Shown: positions 19,470 through 32,003 of the stretch, piece by piece | Position numbering within the stretch: position 1 is the stretch's first letter | Layout of the letters: every line of letters begins with the position of its first letter | DNA from: Polyporus tsugae | Taxonomy: Eukaryota > Basidiomycota > Agaricomycetes > Polyporales > Polyporaceae | Direction: 5' to 3' | DNA length: 64,000 nucleotides | Assembly: GCA_024305745.1 (NCBI GenBank) | Contig: JAHRBS010000007.1 | Location: 3,038,001 to 3,102,000, forward strand | Program-made: the position numbers and the translations under genes | The notes under the pieces: model-generated | What the model was told of the DNA's origin: nothing | What the model saw: the letters and a program-made list of their open reading frames with translations, nothing else | Database searches by the model: none

Positions 19470-22400
19470 TCAGCCCTCCACGATGTCCACAGCGCCACTA
19501 TTCAGCCACGCCTCAAACTCAGCGACAGAGTCCGCGAGAGGGTCCTCATATTGGTCGTCCTGTTCGTCTTGTGCTTGCGCGGGCTGATATTTCTCGTTCT
19601 GACCACGCTCGGTCTGATGACTGTCCATAACTTGACGAAGAGACCAAGTAGAATCCGAGCCCCTAGCCCCAAGGTGAGATGGTTGGATGCTGCTTCCTTG
19701 GGTCAGAGTAGGCGTAGAGGGAAGGATGTCGAAAAGACTAGTATCGAGAACAAAGCCTTCGTCTTCCTCCATGGGTACCAGCGCAGGCGAGGTAAATGGC
19801 GAAGACTGGGTACCGGGTCGGAGCAGTTGAAATGCATCCCTTCCGGTATCGCCGCCATCGGACAGTGACGAGCAGAACAGTGGTGCCTTCGGTGGTGAGG
19901 AGAGTATCTGCTATGGCTTGGTCAAATCAGCTCAAGATGAATACGAAGGTTGTTCACCTCGATAGGGGAATCATCACGCTCCTTTGTGTGCTTCTTCGCA
20001 GGACGGGAGGAATCTGAGCTCGAGATCGACCGTCTTCTCTTCCTTAAGCGACCAACTGGCAACTGGGGCCGGTTTGAGGCGGAAAGGCAGGCTTCTGGAG
20101 AGTTCCGCACAGCTGCCTTCCCATCCGCAGCATGAAGACCTGTGTGAGGTATGTACAGGCCAGCGATGAGAGCATCGAACTCCGGGTCGCCGTAGTCAGT
20201 GGACTCAGAAGAATCACCGTGCCGCTGAGCCTCAGGCTCCCGAACTCCAGTCATAAGGTCCAGCGCATCAGGAAGATCGTCGTCAGACACATCCAAGTCG
20301 TCAGGATTCACCAGAAGGACCTTCCCTGGCCTATCGTCATGAATCTGGGCAAATTCCAAGTCAAAGTTCGGAGTGGGTTTGCGTTTCCGTGTGGGTGGTG
20401 CCGATACCAGGTCGGTGTCCAACTTGATGCGGGTGCGATCGCCCAGGTGTAGATTCTCCTTTACACCCATACGGTCGTGTAAGGCTTCCAGAGTCTTGAG
20501 TGGCCGGTCGGATTTGACTATCGGCCTGGGCTTAGGCTTGTTCATCGCGTCACGAGGGTTGGTCGATCGGGTTGCAGCCTTTGAAGATGATGCCACAGCC
20601 CTCTGTGGAGAGACGTCTTCAGCCATGATCGCCTCAAGGCGTTTCTTGGTCATGGGTGGGGGCTTCCGAAGCCCATCTCGGCAACTATACAAGTGCTACA
20701 GCAGCAAGAGGACACACATATAAGCAAAACATACCACATATGTCTGCATGTCGTCTTGTCCTTGCACGCGTGGTTGCATCTGCATCACGCCGTGAGTAGG
20801 ATACAGGAGACCAGCGTGCGGACATACTCGAAGTTGCCGTTTGCGAGTTGCCTGGAGGGGGCGGCAGTCGATGGTGTTGACTCGTTTGAGACATTCGTCT
20901 CCCTGAGAGAGGATCGCATCTCGCCAACGTGTAGTGCATCTGTAAAACCTCATAATCAGACATCAAGACGACCTTGGTTATGCCTACCTGTCCGTTTTTG
21001 GGAATCATCGTATGGAGCCTCTCGAGGGTGGGGAACTTTCGGTTCGTCGAAGCCGTCATCTTCCATATCCCAGAAGTCCGCGACGTCTTCGAGCCCCTCG
21101 AGGTCGCGTGCCTACATCATAAGCGTCATGAGTACAACCGAACTACCGGGTGACGTTTTTCAGGATATGCTACCAAGGAATCCTGAGGTCGAGTGTCTGG
21201 GACAGGGAATACAGACGAATCCACCCTGGGTCTATAGGTATGTGACACCGTAATGCCGGCGTATGTATCCTGTCGCACACTCAGATTTTGCTCCATGTTC
21301 ATGCAGAACGACCCACTGATGTCATGTAGACGATAATTGACTGGCTGGGTTTGGTCAACTTCGTTTGAACCTCGAAAGTCTTCGTGTCCTTGAGAGCGGA
21401 AGTCCTGAACATCGAAGCAAGGTCAGCGCTTCCAATGTTGTGCATGAACGACGGAGAGACTGAGCCCACGAGATGCGGCGAAAGTCGACGAAAGCAGAGT
21501 CAGAAGTTAAAGTCAATACTATCGTCATGTCCCTGCGCTTCTGCTTCTTGCTCTTCTTCCAGCCCGGAGCCTTGAGATCTTGCACTAACCCACACTCGAT
21601 AGACAGTTCGACCTCGACTCCGTCCTTCCCGGACAACACGCCAACTTCAGAGATGCTGACTCGATATTGGGGTAGTTGGTTGGCAGTAAAGAGGACGTCA
21701 TGTCCGAAGGGAGGCTTGCGATTGAGCAACTGTTACAAAGTCAGCTTCGCTGCGTAGATGTTGACTTCGGACCAAGCACACCAATTCGATGAAGGCGGGG
21801 TCCTTCTTCCTCAGTGCGGCGAAGGTCGTGATGTTGTGTTCTGCGAGCACCTGCCGAGAGATGGGCATACAGTCTACAGCCCGATCGGGGTATCTTACCT
21901 TCAACCTGAAATGCTTCGTCATAAAGAGAACAGGCTTTTACGTCAATGCACTCACGATTTCAACCCAATGTCGTCGAGCTGGCGGAAAATAACACTTCTG
22001 TCCTCCCATGCCTTCGCCGTCAGACAGCGCATGCTACAGGCATCAACATGTCAGGATTCATATGAGAGTTAAAACAATGTAGGTAAGCCGGCGCGTACAC
22101 CTCGAGTGCGTTCTTGAGTAGCGCGCCAGCCTTGCGAACGTTCGCAACCTCGACAACAGCTACACAGCACTTAGCATAGTCCTTCCAATAAATTGAGCGG
22201 CTCACCTCTAGCAATTCGAGAAATATGGCGGATGATTGGAATGGATTCTGTATATGGTTGGGTCTCTGCAGTCTTGTACGCAGGGTCCGAGAGATTCACC
22301 GCTCCTAGAATGGCTTGGATCAAGATGAAGACCTTGTCAGCAGGCTTCTCGATCTTCTTGAGAGTATAGCGGATATCATTGTGCGTTCTGAGTTTGTTGT

Positions 22401-25400
22401 ACACCTGCATAACATCGGGCTGAGAACAAGCCAAAAGTGGACGGCAGCTCGTTACTCGCCTGCTTCTCGCCAGATCGAAACTTGACGTCGGAAAATCTAC
22501 CTGAGATGAGCTTAACTGACGGGGAGCATTGCGAAGCGTACGTACTCGTCTGAACACGATATTGTCTCAAGCTACGAATTGCATCAAGTGTTCACATTAG
22601 TTTCATTCGTCGGTGTTACTCAGTAATCGTCGTCTCACAATTTCTCGGATAGTCGCCTTGTCCGATAACTTTATGATTTGCACCATCTGAAATGTGGAAT
22701 GTCGTCAGCTAGAAGGCAATGATGCATCGTATAGCAGACATCGCACGGTTCCCTGACGTATGTAGAACTAAAATTCTGTGTTTTGAGTTCACCCTTTGTC
22801 GGATCATTGCAAGGAACGAACCTTGCTCATAATATCCCCGTACTCGGTGGATGAGAGCGTACTGTCTTCTGCATCGAGGATCACTAAATCCGCGTGCGTG
22901 AGGGTAGTAATGCTCTCCATAACGAGCTCGTCCATCCTTTCCTGCCAGGTCTTGTTGCCTTCCTTCCTGAAGTCGTAATGTGCCGGATTTTTCTGCAAGC
23001 GTCGATATAAGAACGATCGCCGTAACCATTCCTTCGCTGTCTCCATGTCCGTGATGGTTCCCAACGCAACCTCAGAGTTGAGGTGCTCCGGAAGCCCTTG
23101 GTGCAAGCTGCTCTCGAGCACAGTTTGCCCTTGAGCAAGTGCTTTGTACTTGGCTTCTAGTTCCAGCTCGCACATGATGATGGCCACTCCTTCTTTATCG
23201 AATTGTGGCCGACCCTTTACACAACAGCATTTATCAAAAGGCTTTTCGTAGCGCCGAATGGAAACTCACTGCACGACCAATCATCTGCATGACGTCCAGA
23301 TCGGAGTATTCTTGCGAGGTGCCGTTCTGGAACAGCTTGACACCCTTGATGACAACGGTATGTGCCGCTGCAAAGAATTAGTCGATTTTGGCGTAGAAAT
23401 GGGGAAGGCGCCACGAACGCAAGTTCACTCCAACAGCGAGAGTCTGATAGTTTGATCATGAGAACCGAAGACTATACGAGTCCAATCAATACGTACGGAG
23501 GTGGCGAATAGGACCTTCAGAACTTTCTTGAGGAACAGTTGTTCAGTCGCATTACGGTCATTCTTCTCCAACCCAGCATGGTGCACACCGATACCAAACG
23601 CGGCGAGGTCTGCGTTCAACGACGGTCACTACGCATAATACAACAAGGAATATGTAGGTGCTCACTGTCCAACTGCTTGTTCCCGAAGGTGTGCTCAATC
23701 CTAACAAAAAAGACTCGGCATATAAGCATTAATCACCAGGAATCCGACCAACCTCGGGGGCTTCGTCCATGGAACAGCCTCTTTCTTTCCCTGTGCCCCG
23801 TCGTACTCCTTCAAAATGTGCTCTGCAGCCATCATAACCCCTGAAAGGTTGACGTTATTAGAATGCGTAACAACTCCTAGAGCTCGTCACTACCTTTGCG
23901 CGTAGGGCAGAAAACGAGCACAGGCTTGTTGTCGCAATGTTGCTGCAATACGCTGTACAGCTTATAGTCGAGAGCCTTCGCGAACACGAAGTCATTCGCA
24001 TCTCTGCGACGCGGGATGCCATAGACGAACTTGGACAGCCGGCAAGGTCTGAAGTCGTCTCCAAACTGACCACACTGTGAGAGATGGCGCCCGTGGACGA
24101 AAAGTAACGCGTACCTCCTTGACCGTAGCAGGTCCGATATTTGTACTGTTCCCAACCCAATCAGCGACGTCTGCAATGTTGGGTACCGTCGCAGAGACCA
24201 CGAGGAATCGAACAGATGTTCCCCGTAACTTCATCCGAGATACGACTACCTCTAGCGTGCTTCCGCGAGGCTCATTGAGCAGGTGGACCTGTGAACGCCG
24301 ATGAGCGACGCAGTGAAATGGCAGCCAATTGCGTCCAACCTCGTCGATGAGAAAGAGTTTGATCTGGGAAAGGATATAATGATGGTCCTGCCTGCAATCT
24401 TCAAGTCAGGCACTCCTCTGGAGTTTCATTCCAGAACCGTACGCACCAGTTGCGGGTCAAGCTGTCCCACTTCTCTCCCTGGTAGGTGTTGGCACGGAGC
24501 AAATCTCTTAGTTGATTACAGACCTACCGTGGTGACACTACACTTCGTTTTCAAAACCATTCAGATGAGAGAAGAAGATAGCACTTGCATAATCGTAGCA
24601 TCCTTAGCATCTCCCCAAGCACCCCGGCCGATGTTCACAGTATCCCCAGTCATCTCTGAGCCTGTACATGATTCAATAGTTAGGCCCAAACGAGAAATTC
24701 TTGCCTCACATTTGGCTCCAAATGGACCGAACTTCGCCTCCCAGTCGGTCGCCTTTTCAGTGCATAGCGACTGCACTACCGGTCAGCGCATATAATCATT
24801 GAGACATGCCATTAGGACTACCTTCGTAGGGGCGATGTAAACACAGCGGGACTTCTGATTACTGTGCGACGTTTCTTTCATCATTTTGATAATGGCGAGT
24901 TCGAATAGTACGGTCTTGCCACTGCCAGTTGGTGCTATTGAGGAAGTCAGCGAATGCACTAACAGAAGACTACGGCGACGAACCGCTGATGACCTGAAAG
25001 AGAACGAGTTTGAGCACGGCGCTGACGATGAGAGGAGTAAACTCACCATGTTCTCGTTGGTTCCCATAACCTGCTCCGAATGGTCATGATTTGTAACACT
25101 ATCATCGATTAAGAACGACACTCACTGTGTCGAAACATTGAGATTGGACAGCATTGAAAACACCAAATTTGAAAAGGCTGCGATATATATCTGCTGTGGG
25201 AAGGAAGCGTACAGGTCGGCAAAACAGTCATCTCGAGAATCGAAACAAACTCACGCAGGTCGGAAACAGGTCGCAGGCGAATGCCCCGGCTAGCCTGAGT
25301 ACTTCGAAGATTTGAGGAGTCGTTGTATGCGAAGTTCCGAAAAGTAGCGTTTTGAACAAAGGGTGGCGGCTGGCTTTCTAATTGAGTAGGAAGATCCCAA

Positions 25401-25924
25401 TCGGGCTTGTGATGGTCAGGAGATAGCGACTGACGGCCCCTTGCTGCAAGGGGCATTATATTCTAGGTGTTTCGTAGAATTCCACTCGAACCATTACCTT
25501 TATGGCGCTCCGGATAATGTGCACTGAAGTCATTGAAGTTTTCGCGGCCAATGGTATTATCTGCTTCACGAACTGACGGGTATCTGGAGTCCTGCAGTTG
25601 TGGAGTGCCATAAGCAGGAGCCAGTATGTTCTGGTCTCCGTGGGCGTGTCGAGGAGTAGACAGTGCCAAAGGTCCCGGACTCCAGCTGCGGTCAGGCGGG
25701 GAGGGAGACGAGTTCGCTGCAAGGCCATATGGAGGTGTCAGTACTCTGGCAGCTTTTGGACATATGTCACGCATATACTCACCGATCTCATCCAATAGTT
25801 CGTCCACCTCGTCGTACTCGTCATCCCCACCAGCATGAACGTTGTAAGAAAATGGATCGTCCGACCCATGACTATAGTAGTGATCATGCCCTCCACCATG
25901 GGGCAGGTAGTTGTAGTGGTCCAT
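19470..25924 (-). CDS. MER3: Meiotic DNA helicase MER3/HFM1
   Basis: Ski2-like superfamily 2 helicase needed for meiotic crossovers. It is split into very many small exons. The start is ATG 25924 (MDHYNYLPHG), though an in-frame ATG lies 42 bp upstream. Ordered motifs: a disordered N-terminus; Q-motif region (FKFGVFNAVQSQCFDTV); Walker A APTGSGKTVLFELAI; YIAPTK then LCTEKATDWE; GDTVNIGRG; DEVG box (IKLFLIDEVGR); SAT motif (FLVVSATVPNIADVADW); VLVFCPTRKG; FGIGVHHAGLEKNDR; ATS then LAVGVNLPAHT; YSDLDVMQMIGRA; winged-helix and Sec63-type parts; and a C-terminal Cys motif (CNHACKDKTTC then RHMCCRDGL) that forms only when the intron near 20690-20740 is removed. A disordered tail with LPVGRLRKRRR follows to the stop at 19470. 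It is divergent from CKS1, with 267 bp between starts. Family is certain; exon borders are approximate. Confidence 0.93.
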
Positions 25925-26191
25925 ACAGAGGTAGTGGACGGAACGAAGGAGAGTGGGAAGATGCACAGAGGAGATGGACTTGGAGTGACCGAATCAGACG
26001 CGACCTGCTCTGGATCACGTGGGGTAGGGTCACGCGTGACCTGTCGCGTCCAGGAGACTCCCTGCTTTGACCTCCTGCTCGTCCTCGCATCGTCACTCGT
26101 TTCAGCCTGACTACCGCGTCCCAGTCCGCACAACTGCCCACTTAGCCCTCATAACTGCCCTCCGTCCTCTTGCAAACAGCCCTTTTTCTCC
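25925..26191. promoter_or_regulatory. Shared divergent promoter, MER3 / CKS1
   Basis: 267 bp lie between opposing starts of a meiosis gene and a cell-cycle gene. No TATA box is obvious. Shared control is inferred from spacing only. Confidence 0.4.
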
Positions 26192-26686
26192 ATGGCTGCC
26201 AAAGACGCGAAGGCCCAGGAAGCCGTTCGCAAGCTCGAGGAGTACATCGAGAAGTATGCATGCTTTGTGATTCCCATGGCCAAGTCAGAGACTTACTTGT
26301 CTACCCCTGCAGGATCCACTACTCTGAACGCTATTCGGACGATGAATACGAATATCGTCACGTCATCCTCCCCAAACCACTCTTCAAGATGATCCCCAAG
26401 AACTTTTTCAATCCCGATAACAGCGGCACTCTCCGCCTGCTCTCGGAGGAGGAGTGGCGGGGCATAGGCATCACTCAGAGTTTGGGATGGGAGCATTATG
26501 AGGTCCACGGTAAGCCTGTCTTGCGTTCCCAAACGACTCTGCATTCTCAATTGTTCTCTGCTCATGGTAGCACCCGAGCCCCATGTCCTCCTTTTCCGCA
26601 GGCTGAAGAACTTCGACCAGATGCAGGCCGCAATGGCGGGTAGATCCGCAGCACCTGCTGGAAAGGCACAGGCGAAGAGGAAGTGA
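26192..26686 (+). CDS. CKS1: Cyclin-dependent kinase regulatory subunit CKS1/Suc1
   Basis: Small adaptor that binds CDK1 and phosphorylated substrates. The model is join(26192..26253,26313..26509,26571..26686), 124 residues, with both introns about 60 bp and in phase. The protein starts [21 protein letters not shown] and continues [50 protein letters not shown] and [27 protein letters not shown], the anion-binding EEWR and the hinge and beta-4 HxPEPHxLLFRR are the CKS signatures. The length is slightly above the animal form because of an Ala-rich N-terminus and a short basic tail. Confidence 0.97.
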
Positions 26687-27363
26687 CCTGCCGTTACTCG
26701 TCTCGCTTCTTCTTGCATGATTAACGACAAGCTCGTCAGGAGCTTCCAGCGCGATTCCTCCTCGTCCTCGTGGATTCTCTCATTCATTTCATTCGGTCTC
26801 TACTGTTGTGTACCTGATTACGAGCTCTGTTGTGCATTATCGCCTCGCTTTCCCTTGCTATACGCTATGAATCGATAGGTCCAGAACCTTCATCACCTGT
26901 ATGCGGTTACTTGGCTGCTCGTCGTGGTGTCGATAGCAACCCCGCTGGTCATATAGCGTTTGGTGTTATGATGTACACTTTACGCACCGCCGAGTGTTGA
27001 GATTTATTAGACATGCGTGCCATTGCAGTCTCCCAACGCGGTATTTGAGTACTGAGTACTGAGTGCGTAGTCTCGGGCGCCCATGAACGCATAAGGAGAC
27101 GCGATTCGCGAACGCGTCTCGCAGCCCATCTTCTTCTCTCCGTCTCTCCGAGTGGACAACACCATATCTGTGCCGACGGAATCCTTTGCTCCGCCCGGAC
27201 TGCACCCTCGTCGGAGCCTGCTTGCCTCTCCAGGTTCCTTCAGCTCCCATTCTCATGTGGATGGTCTGTAATTGCGTGTCGTATACGTAAGCGTGGCCCA
27301 AAGGCCTAGGACAATTGCGAGCGTCGAACCCAAATCTCCCACTCGCCATTTCATCGGACGCGC
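26687..27363. other. Intergenic between CKS1 and the IDE-like gene
   Basis: It holds the CKS1 3' flank and the promoter of the protease gene. A short direct repeat (TGAGTACTGAGTACTGAGTG, near 27045-27064) is visible. I see no gene or RNA. Confidence 0.3.
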
Positions 27364-30300
27364 ATGCTACGACTCTTTGCGCCATCGGCTCGACCCCGCC
27401 CCACTGCTCTCTTCTGGACCGCTACCCCATCTTTACAACCCTCGTGCTCTCGGGTTAGTCTATCCCTTATCTTCAGGTCGGGCCTCGCAATGGTCGCACC
27501 CTCTTCTCCCTTGGAATCTGCTGGTGGTTGGACACGCGTCGCGGCCGGTAAGACGTCATACGATGTCTACACAACGCCCATCCAGAAGTCTCCACAGGAC
27601 GACCGGGAATATAGGTTGATCAGACTGGAGAATGGGCTACAAGCTATGCTCGTGCATCACTCTAAGGCAGACAAGTCTGCTGCGAGTCTGGATGTGGCAG
27701 TGGGCCACTTGTACGACCCGGTAAGCTGGCCAGTTCACAGTATGAAGGGCGTGTGGCTCTGACATATCACTTTATCTGTAGGATGACATGCCTGGCCTAG
27801 CACATTTTTGTGAACATCTATTGTTCATGGTATGTCGACTTTCCCTTTTATGGAGACATGACTCACGTCGACCTGGATCCAGGGGACGGAGCAATACCCG
27901 AAAGAGAACGAGTATTCGGAAGTACGTTTTATTTTTAACCACTCACGCGACCGCAAATTCATAGCCACAACCACCGCTAGTACCTCTCTAAGAACGGCGG
28001 AAGCTCAAACGCGTACACCGGCACCTCGAACACAAATTATTACTTCAACATCTCCCCTGCCGCACTTCCTGGTGCCCTCTCACGCTTCGCCGGGTTCTTT
28101 CACTCCCCTCTCTTTGCGCCGTCGTGCACCGTACGAGAGCTCAACGCTGTCGACTCGGAGCACAAGAAGAACCACCAAAGCGACATATGGCGCATCTTCC
28201 AGGTGAACAAGCACCTGAGCAAGGACGGTCACCCTTGGCGCAAGTTCGGCTCCGGTAACAAGGAGAGCCTTTCGAAGGTTGGCAAAGACCTCAAAGCCAA
28301 GGGCTTATTGAACGGCGATGGCGTGATGAAGAGCGCGGATGGTTCCTTGGCCGCCACTCAGGCCGAATCAAGAGCCCCGTCTCCTGCGCCCTCAGTCAGT
28401 TCAGCTACCAGTGAATCTGAGGGTGATGGTGGTGTTGTTGGTCGAGAAACTCGTCGCAGACTGGTAGAATGGTGGAACAAGGAGTACTGCGCAGGCAGAA
28501 TGCGTCTTTGCGTTATTGGGAAGGGTGAGTTCGATTTCTGGAGCGGTGTACGTGCTGTCAGCTCACATGTTGCAGAATCGTTGGATGAACTCTCGGAGAT
28601 GGTTGCTTCCCTCTTTTCACCGATACCCAACCGTGGCCAAGAGCCGCTACACCTGATACCCAACCACCCGTTCGGACCTAACGAGATGAACGTAAGTTCT
28701 ACAAAGGCCTTGACTTTGTTTCACCACTTAACTATACTTTAGACGCTTGTTTCAGTCCAAACGGTCATGTCATTCCATGCCCTTGAAGTTAGCTTCCCTA
28801 TGCCCCACTTGCCACTGTACTGGAAGTACAAACCTGCCGGATTCCTGGCCCATTTCCTTGGTCACGAAGGTCCCGGCTCCCTTCACTCGTACTTGAAGCA
28901 GAAAGGCTGGGTCACCGGCCTCAGTGCTGGGCCCCAGAGCCTCGCTCGAGGCTTTGGAATGTTCAAGGTGACGTTGTACATGACGCCCCAAGGGTTTGGT
29001 GAGGACATTTTCTTCGTTGCCACTTGTGTACGAGAGAACTAATACGGCGTGTCACTAGAGAACTACGAGACCCTCGTCCAGTCCATCTTCAAGTACATCG
29101 CCTTGCTGAAGGCGTCGGAGTTCCCGGCATGGCAGCAGCACGAACGCAACCTCATCTGCGCGACCCGCTTCCGTTTCGCTGAGAAGCGCCGCCCCGACGA
29201 CTACGCCGTCTGGGTTTCCGAGCACATGGCTTGGCCTGTTCCGCGCGAGCTTGTCCTTAGCGCTCCTCAGCTTGTCGAGGAGTGGGATCTGAATGACCCT
29301 CAGAACGGCGGTGAGATGGAGATGCGCGAGATCCTCAATTCCCTCACGATTGAGCGGTCACGGACTGTGCTCATGGCGAAGGCGGAGGAGCATGAAAGGG
29401 TGAGGGGTAAGGACTTGATCTGGGAGAAGGAACGGTGGTATGGCACGCCGTACCGCGTTGAGCGCTTCAGCGAGGACTTCGTCAGAAGGGCGAACGAGCC
29501 GAACGACATCAAGGAACTGTACCTCCCCGGTCCGAACGAGTTCATCCCTACGAATCTTGATGTCGAGAAGCGTGACGTTGAGAAGGTCGGTGGTCTCCGC
29601 GGCGCAGATTTGACATCGACTGATCTGAAAGGTCCGAATGCAGCCATCGAAGCGCCCCTTCCTCATCCGCGAAACTCCTTTGACATCGTTGTGGCACAAG
29701 AAGGACGACCAGTTCTGGGTTCCCAAGGCTCAGGTCGTCATGGACCTCCGGAGCCCAGTCGCGTGCTCATCGGCACGGGCAACGGTTATGACCAGGTACG
29801 CAACTTCGCTAGCGCTCTCCTCCGCAATTGTACTCAGCGAGCCACGGATGTTAGGTTGTTCTCCGACTTGGTGACGGACTCTCTGACCGAATTTGCGTAC
29901 GACGCGGACCTCGCGGGCTTGAGCTACAGCCTGAGCAGCCAGTCGCTCGGTCTTTACGTCACGCTCAATGGGTATAACGACAAGCTTCATGTCTTGGCCA
30001 AGGACGTCTTGGAGCGCGCGAGAAACCTCAAGGTTCAGCCTGACCGACTCGCCGTCATGAAGGACCAGGTGAGCATTTCTTCTGAGTTCATGTTCCCAAT
30101 AACCAATAATTGAACTATGATCACAGGCCAAACGGGAATACGAGAACTCTTTGCTGGGTTCGCCGTTCCGTCTCTCAAACTACTACACCAGATACCTGTT
30201 GTCCGAGCGCGAGTGGACTCCGGACGAGCTCTTGACGGAAGTTACATGTAAGTTTGCGTGCGATCTAGTTCATACGAAAACATGACTGATACATGGGGGA

Positions 30301-31575
30301 GGCAGCGATTACACCGGAGGAACTTCAGGCACATATTGCTTCATTATTGTCGAAGCTGCATATCCGGATGGCAGTTTGCGGTAATATGTACAAGGACGTA
30401 AGTCAGAAATATCTCATCATGGTAGTGCATGCATACTCAGGAAACAACACAGGAAGCTTGCCGATTGGCGGAGATGGCTGAAGCTATCCTCAAGTCAGTA
30501 CCTCTGCCCGCTGACGACCTGTGCGACCTCTCGCTTGTCCTCCCGCAAGGCTCCAACTACACCTGGTCCGCTCCGGTCCCCAACAAGAACGAGGCGAACA
30601 ACGCTTTGACGTACTACCTGCCCATCGCAAAAGCCGGTGACAGGCGTCGTCAGGTGCTGACCGCCCTCGTCTCCCACATCCTCTCCGAGCCCGCCTTCGC
30701 CATCCTGCGCACGCGCGAGCAGCTTGGATACATTGTCTCGGCATCGCACTGGCACATGACTGGTGGCGGACAAACCGGACTTGGTATCATTGTGCAGAGC
30801 GAGCGCGACCCGAAGTACCTCGAGCAGCGTGTTGAGTTGTTCCTACACGAAATGCACGAGAAGATCGTGACCATGGACGACGAGGAGCTTGCCGAGCACA
30901 AGACTGCGCTCCAGAAGCAGTGGCGAGAAGCCCCGAAGAACCTCACCGAGGAGATGAACCGGTACTGGGCACAGATCGAGTGGGGCTACCTCGACTTCCA
31001 CAGACGTGAGTCTGTGATGGCTTCGAGATCATAGTAGGACCGTCTGACCATTTAACTTGCCAGGGGACATCGAGTCCGAGTTGATCGAGAGCGTAACGAA
31101 GGACGAAGTGCTCGCGCTCTTCCGCTCCGCCATCGACCCCTCCTCCTCGGAGAGGGCGAAGATCTCGGTCCACCTCGAGTCGCAGAAGCCCCGGGCGGCG
31201 AAGATCAGTGTGGCGGCCATGGAGGCATTCGCGCAGAAGGTCGCAGAAAAGGGCTACTCGGTCGACGAGCAGGCCTGGCGGGACGCGCTCGCGGCAGACG
31301 GCGACGCAGCGCTGGACAAATTCGGAAACTACTGGCGGGATGCGCTCCTGGCTCAGGCCGCGAGCGTGCCCCCAGCGGTTGCGCAGAGCCTCACTGCCGA
31401 AGTGCCAGGGCTGCTGAAGCAGTACCCCTCGGCTGAAGAGGGCAAGGATGACGTCGCGGTCGACGAACGGGCGGTGCTCATCCAAGATCCCCAGGTGTTC
31501 CGCGCTTCCCTCGCAGTTTCGGAGCGGCCGCGGCCATTGGTCGAATGGGGTGATCTTCTTACGTCGAGGTATTGA
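27364..31575 (+). CDS. STE23: Insulin-degrading-enzyme-like M16 metalloprotease (Ste23 type)
   Basis: Zinc metallopeptidase of the inverzincin family that degrades short peptides. After a variable N-terminus come YDVYTTPIQKSPQDDREYR, LENGLQAMLVHH, DVAVGHLYDP, then over an intron DDMPGLAHFCEHLLFM with the inverted zinc site HFCEH, GTEQYPKENEYSE, and NAYTGTSNTNYYFNISP. The third ligand Glu lies in LNAVDSEHKKNHQSD. The typical second half follows, with PEFIPTNLD-like and YLPIAKAGDRRRQVLTALVS, LRTREQLGYIVSASHW and the end ERPRPLVEWGDLLTSRY. About eight or nine short introns are needed. Two in-frame ATGs (27364 and 27490) are possible starts; the first adds an Arg/Ser/Pro leader without acidic residues that could target mitochondria. 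The length fits IDE (about 1,100 residues). Confidence 0.94.
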
Positions 31576-32003
31576 TTACCGTACAGGATCGTTTAGCATC
31601 TTATATGTAGCGAAAGAAGTGTGTCATTGTCTTCGGGCAGTTCCTCATTGTTACTCTGGAACAATCTGCAGTATCTCGCTGGGTGACAGTTCTGAGTCAC
31701 GGCCTAAAGTCGTCAAGGGAAATGTCGGATACTTGGAGAAAGACAATTGAAGTCGGCGCTTTGGCGGGACCGGAGTGACTGAATTGGGGTTGTCGGGGAG
31801 GAGCTGGGAACGAGCCTGTGCGTGTCAATGTAGCGCGTGTACTCGACTTCTCCGGCGCGCACACCTTAGGGCCTATGCCACCAGCGTGTTTTGCACATCT
31901 CTCCTCTCCCTTCTCCCCTCATTTCGCCCTGTATCATTACCCAGGACCGCCCCGCCTCACCGACACGAAGAGTCACGTCAGGACGCGTGCATAACTACCT
32001 GGC
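31576..32003. other. Intergenic between the IDE-like and membrane protein genes
   Basis: A 428 bp tandem-oriented spacer with a pyrimidine-rich stretch near 31900-31960, as expected of a fungal promoter. No coding frame or RNA is supported. Confidence 0.3.
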
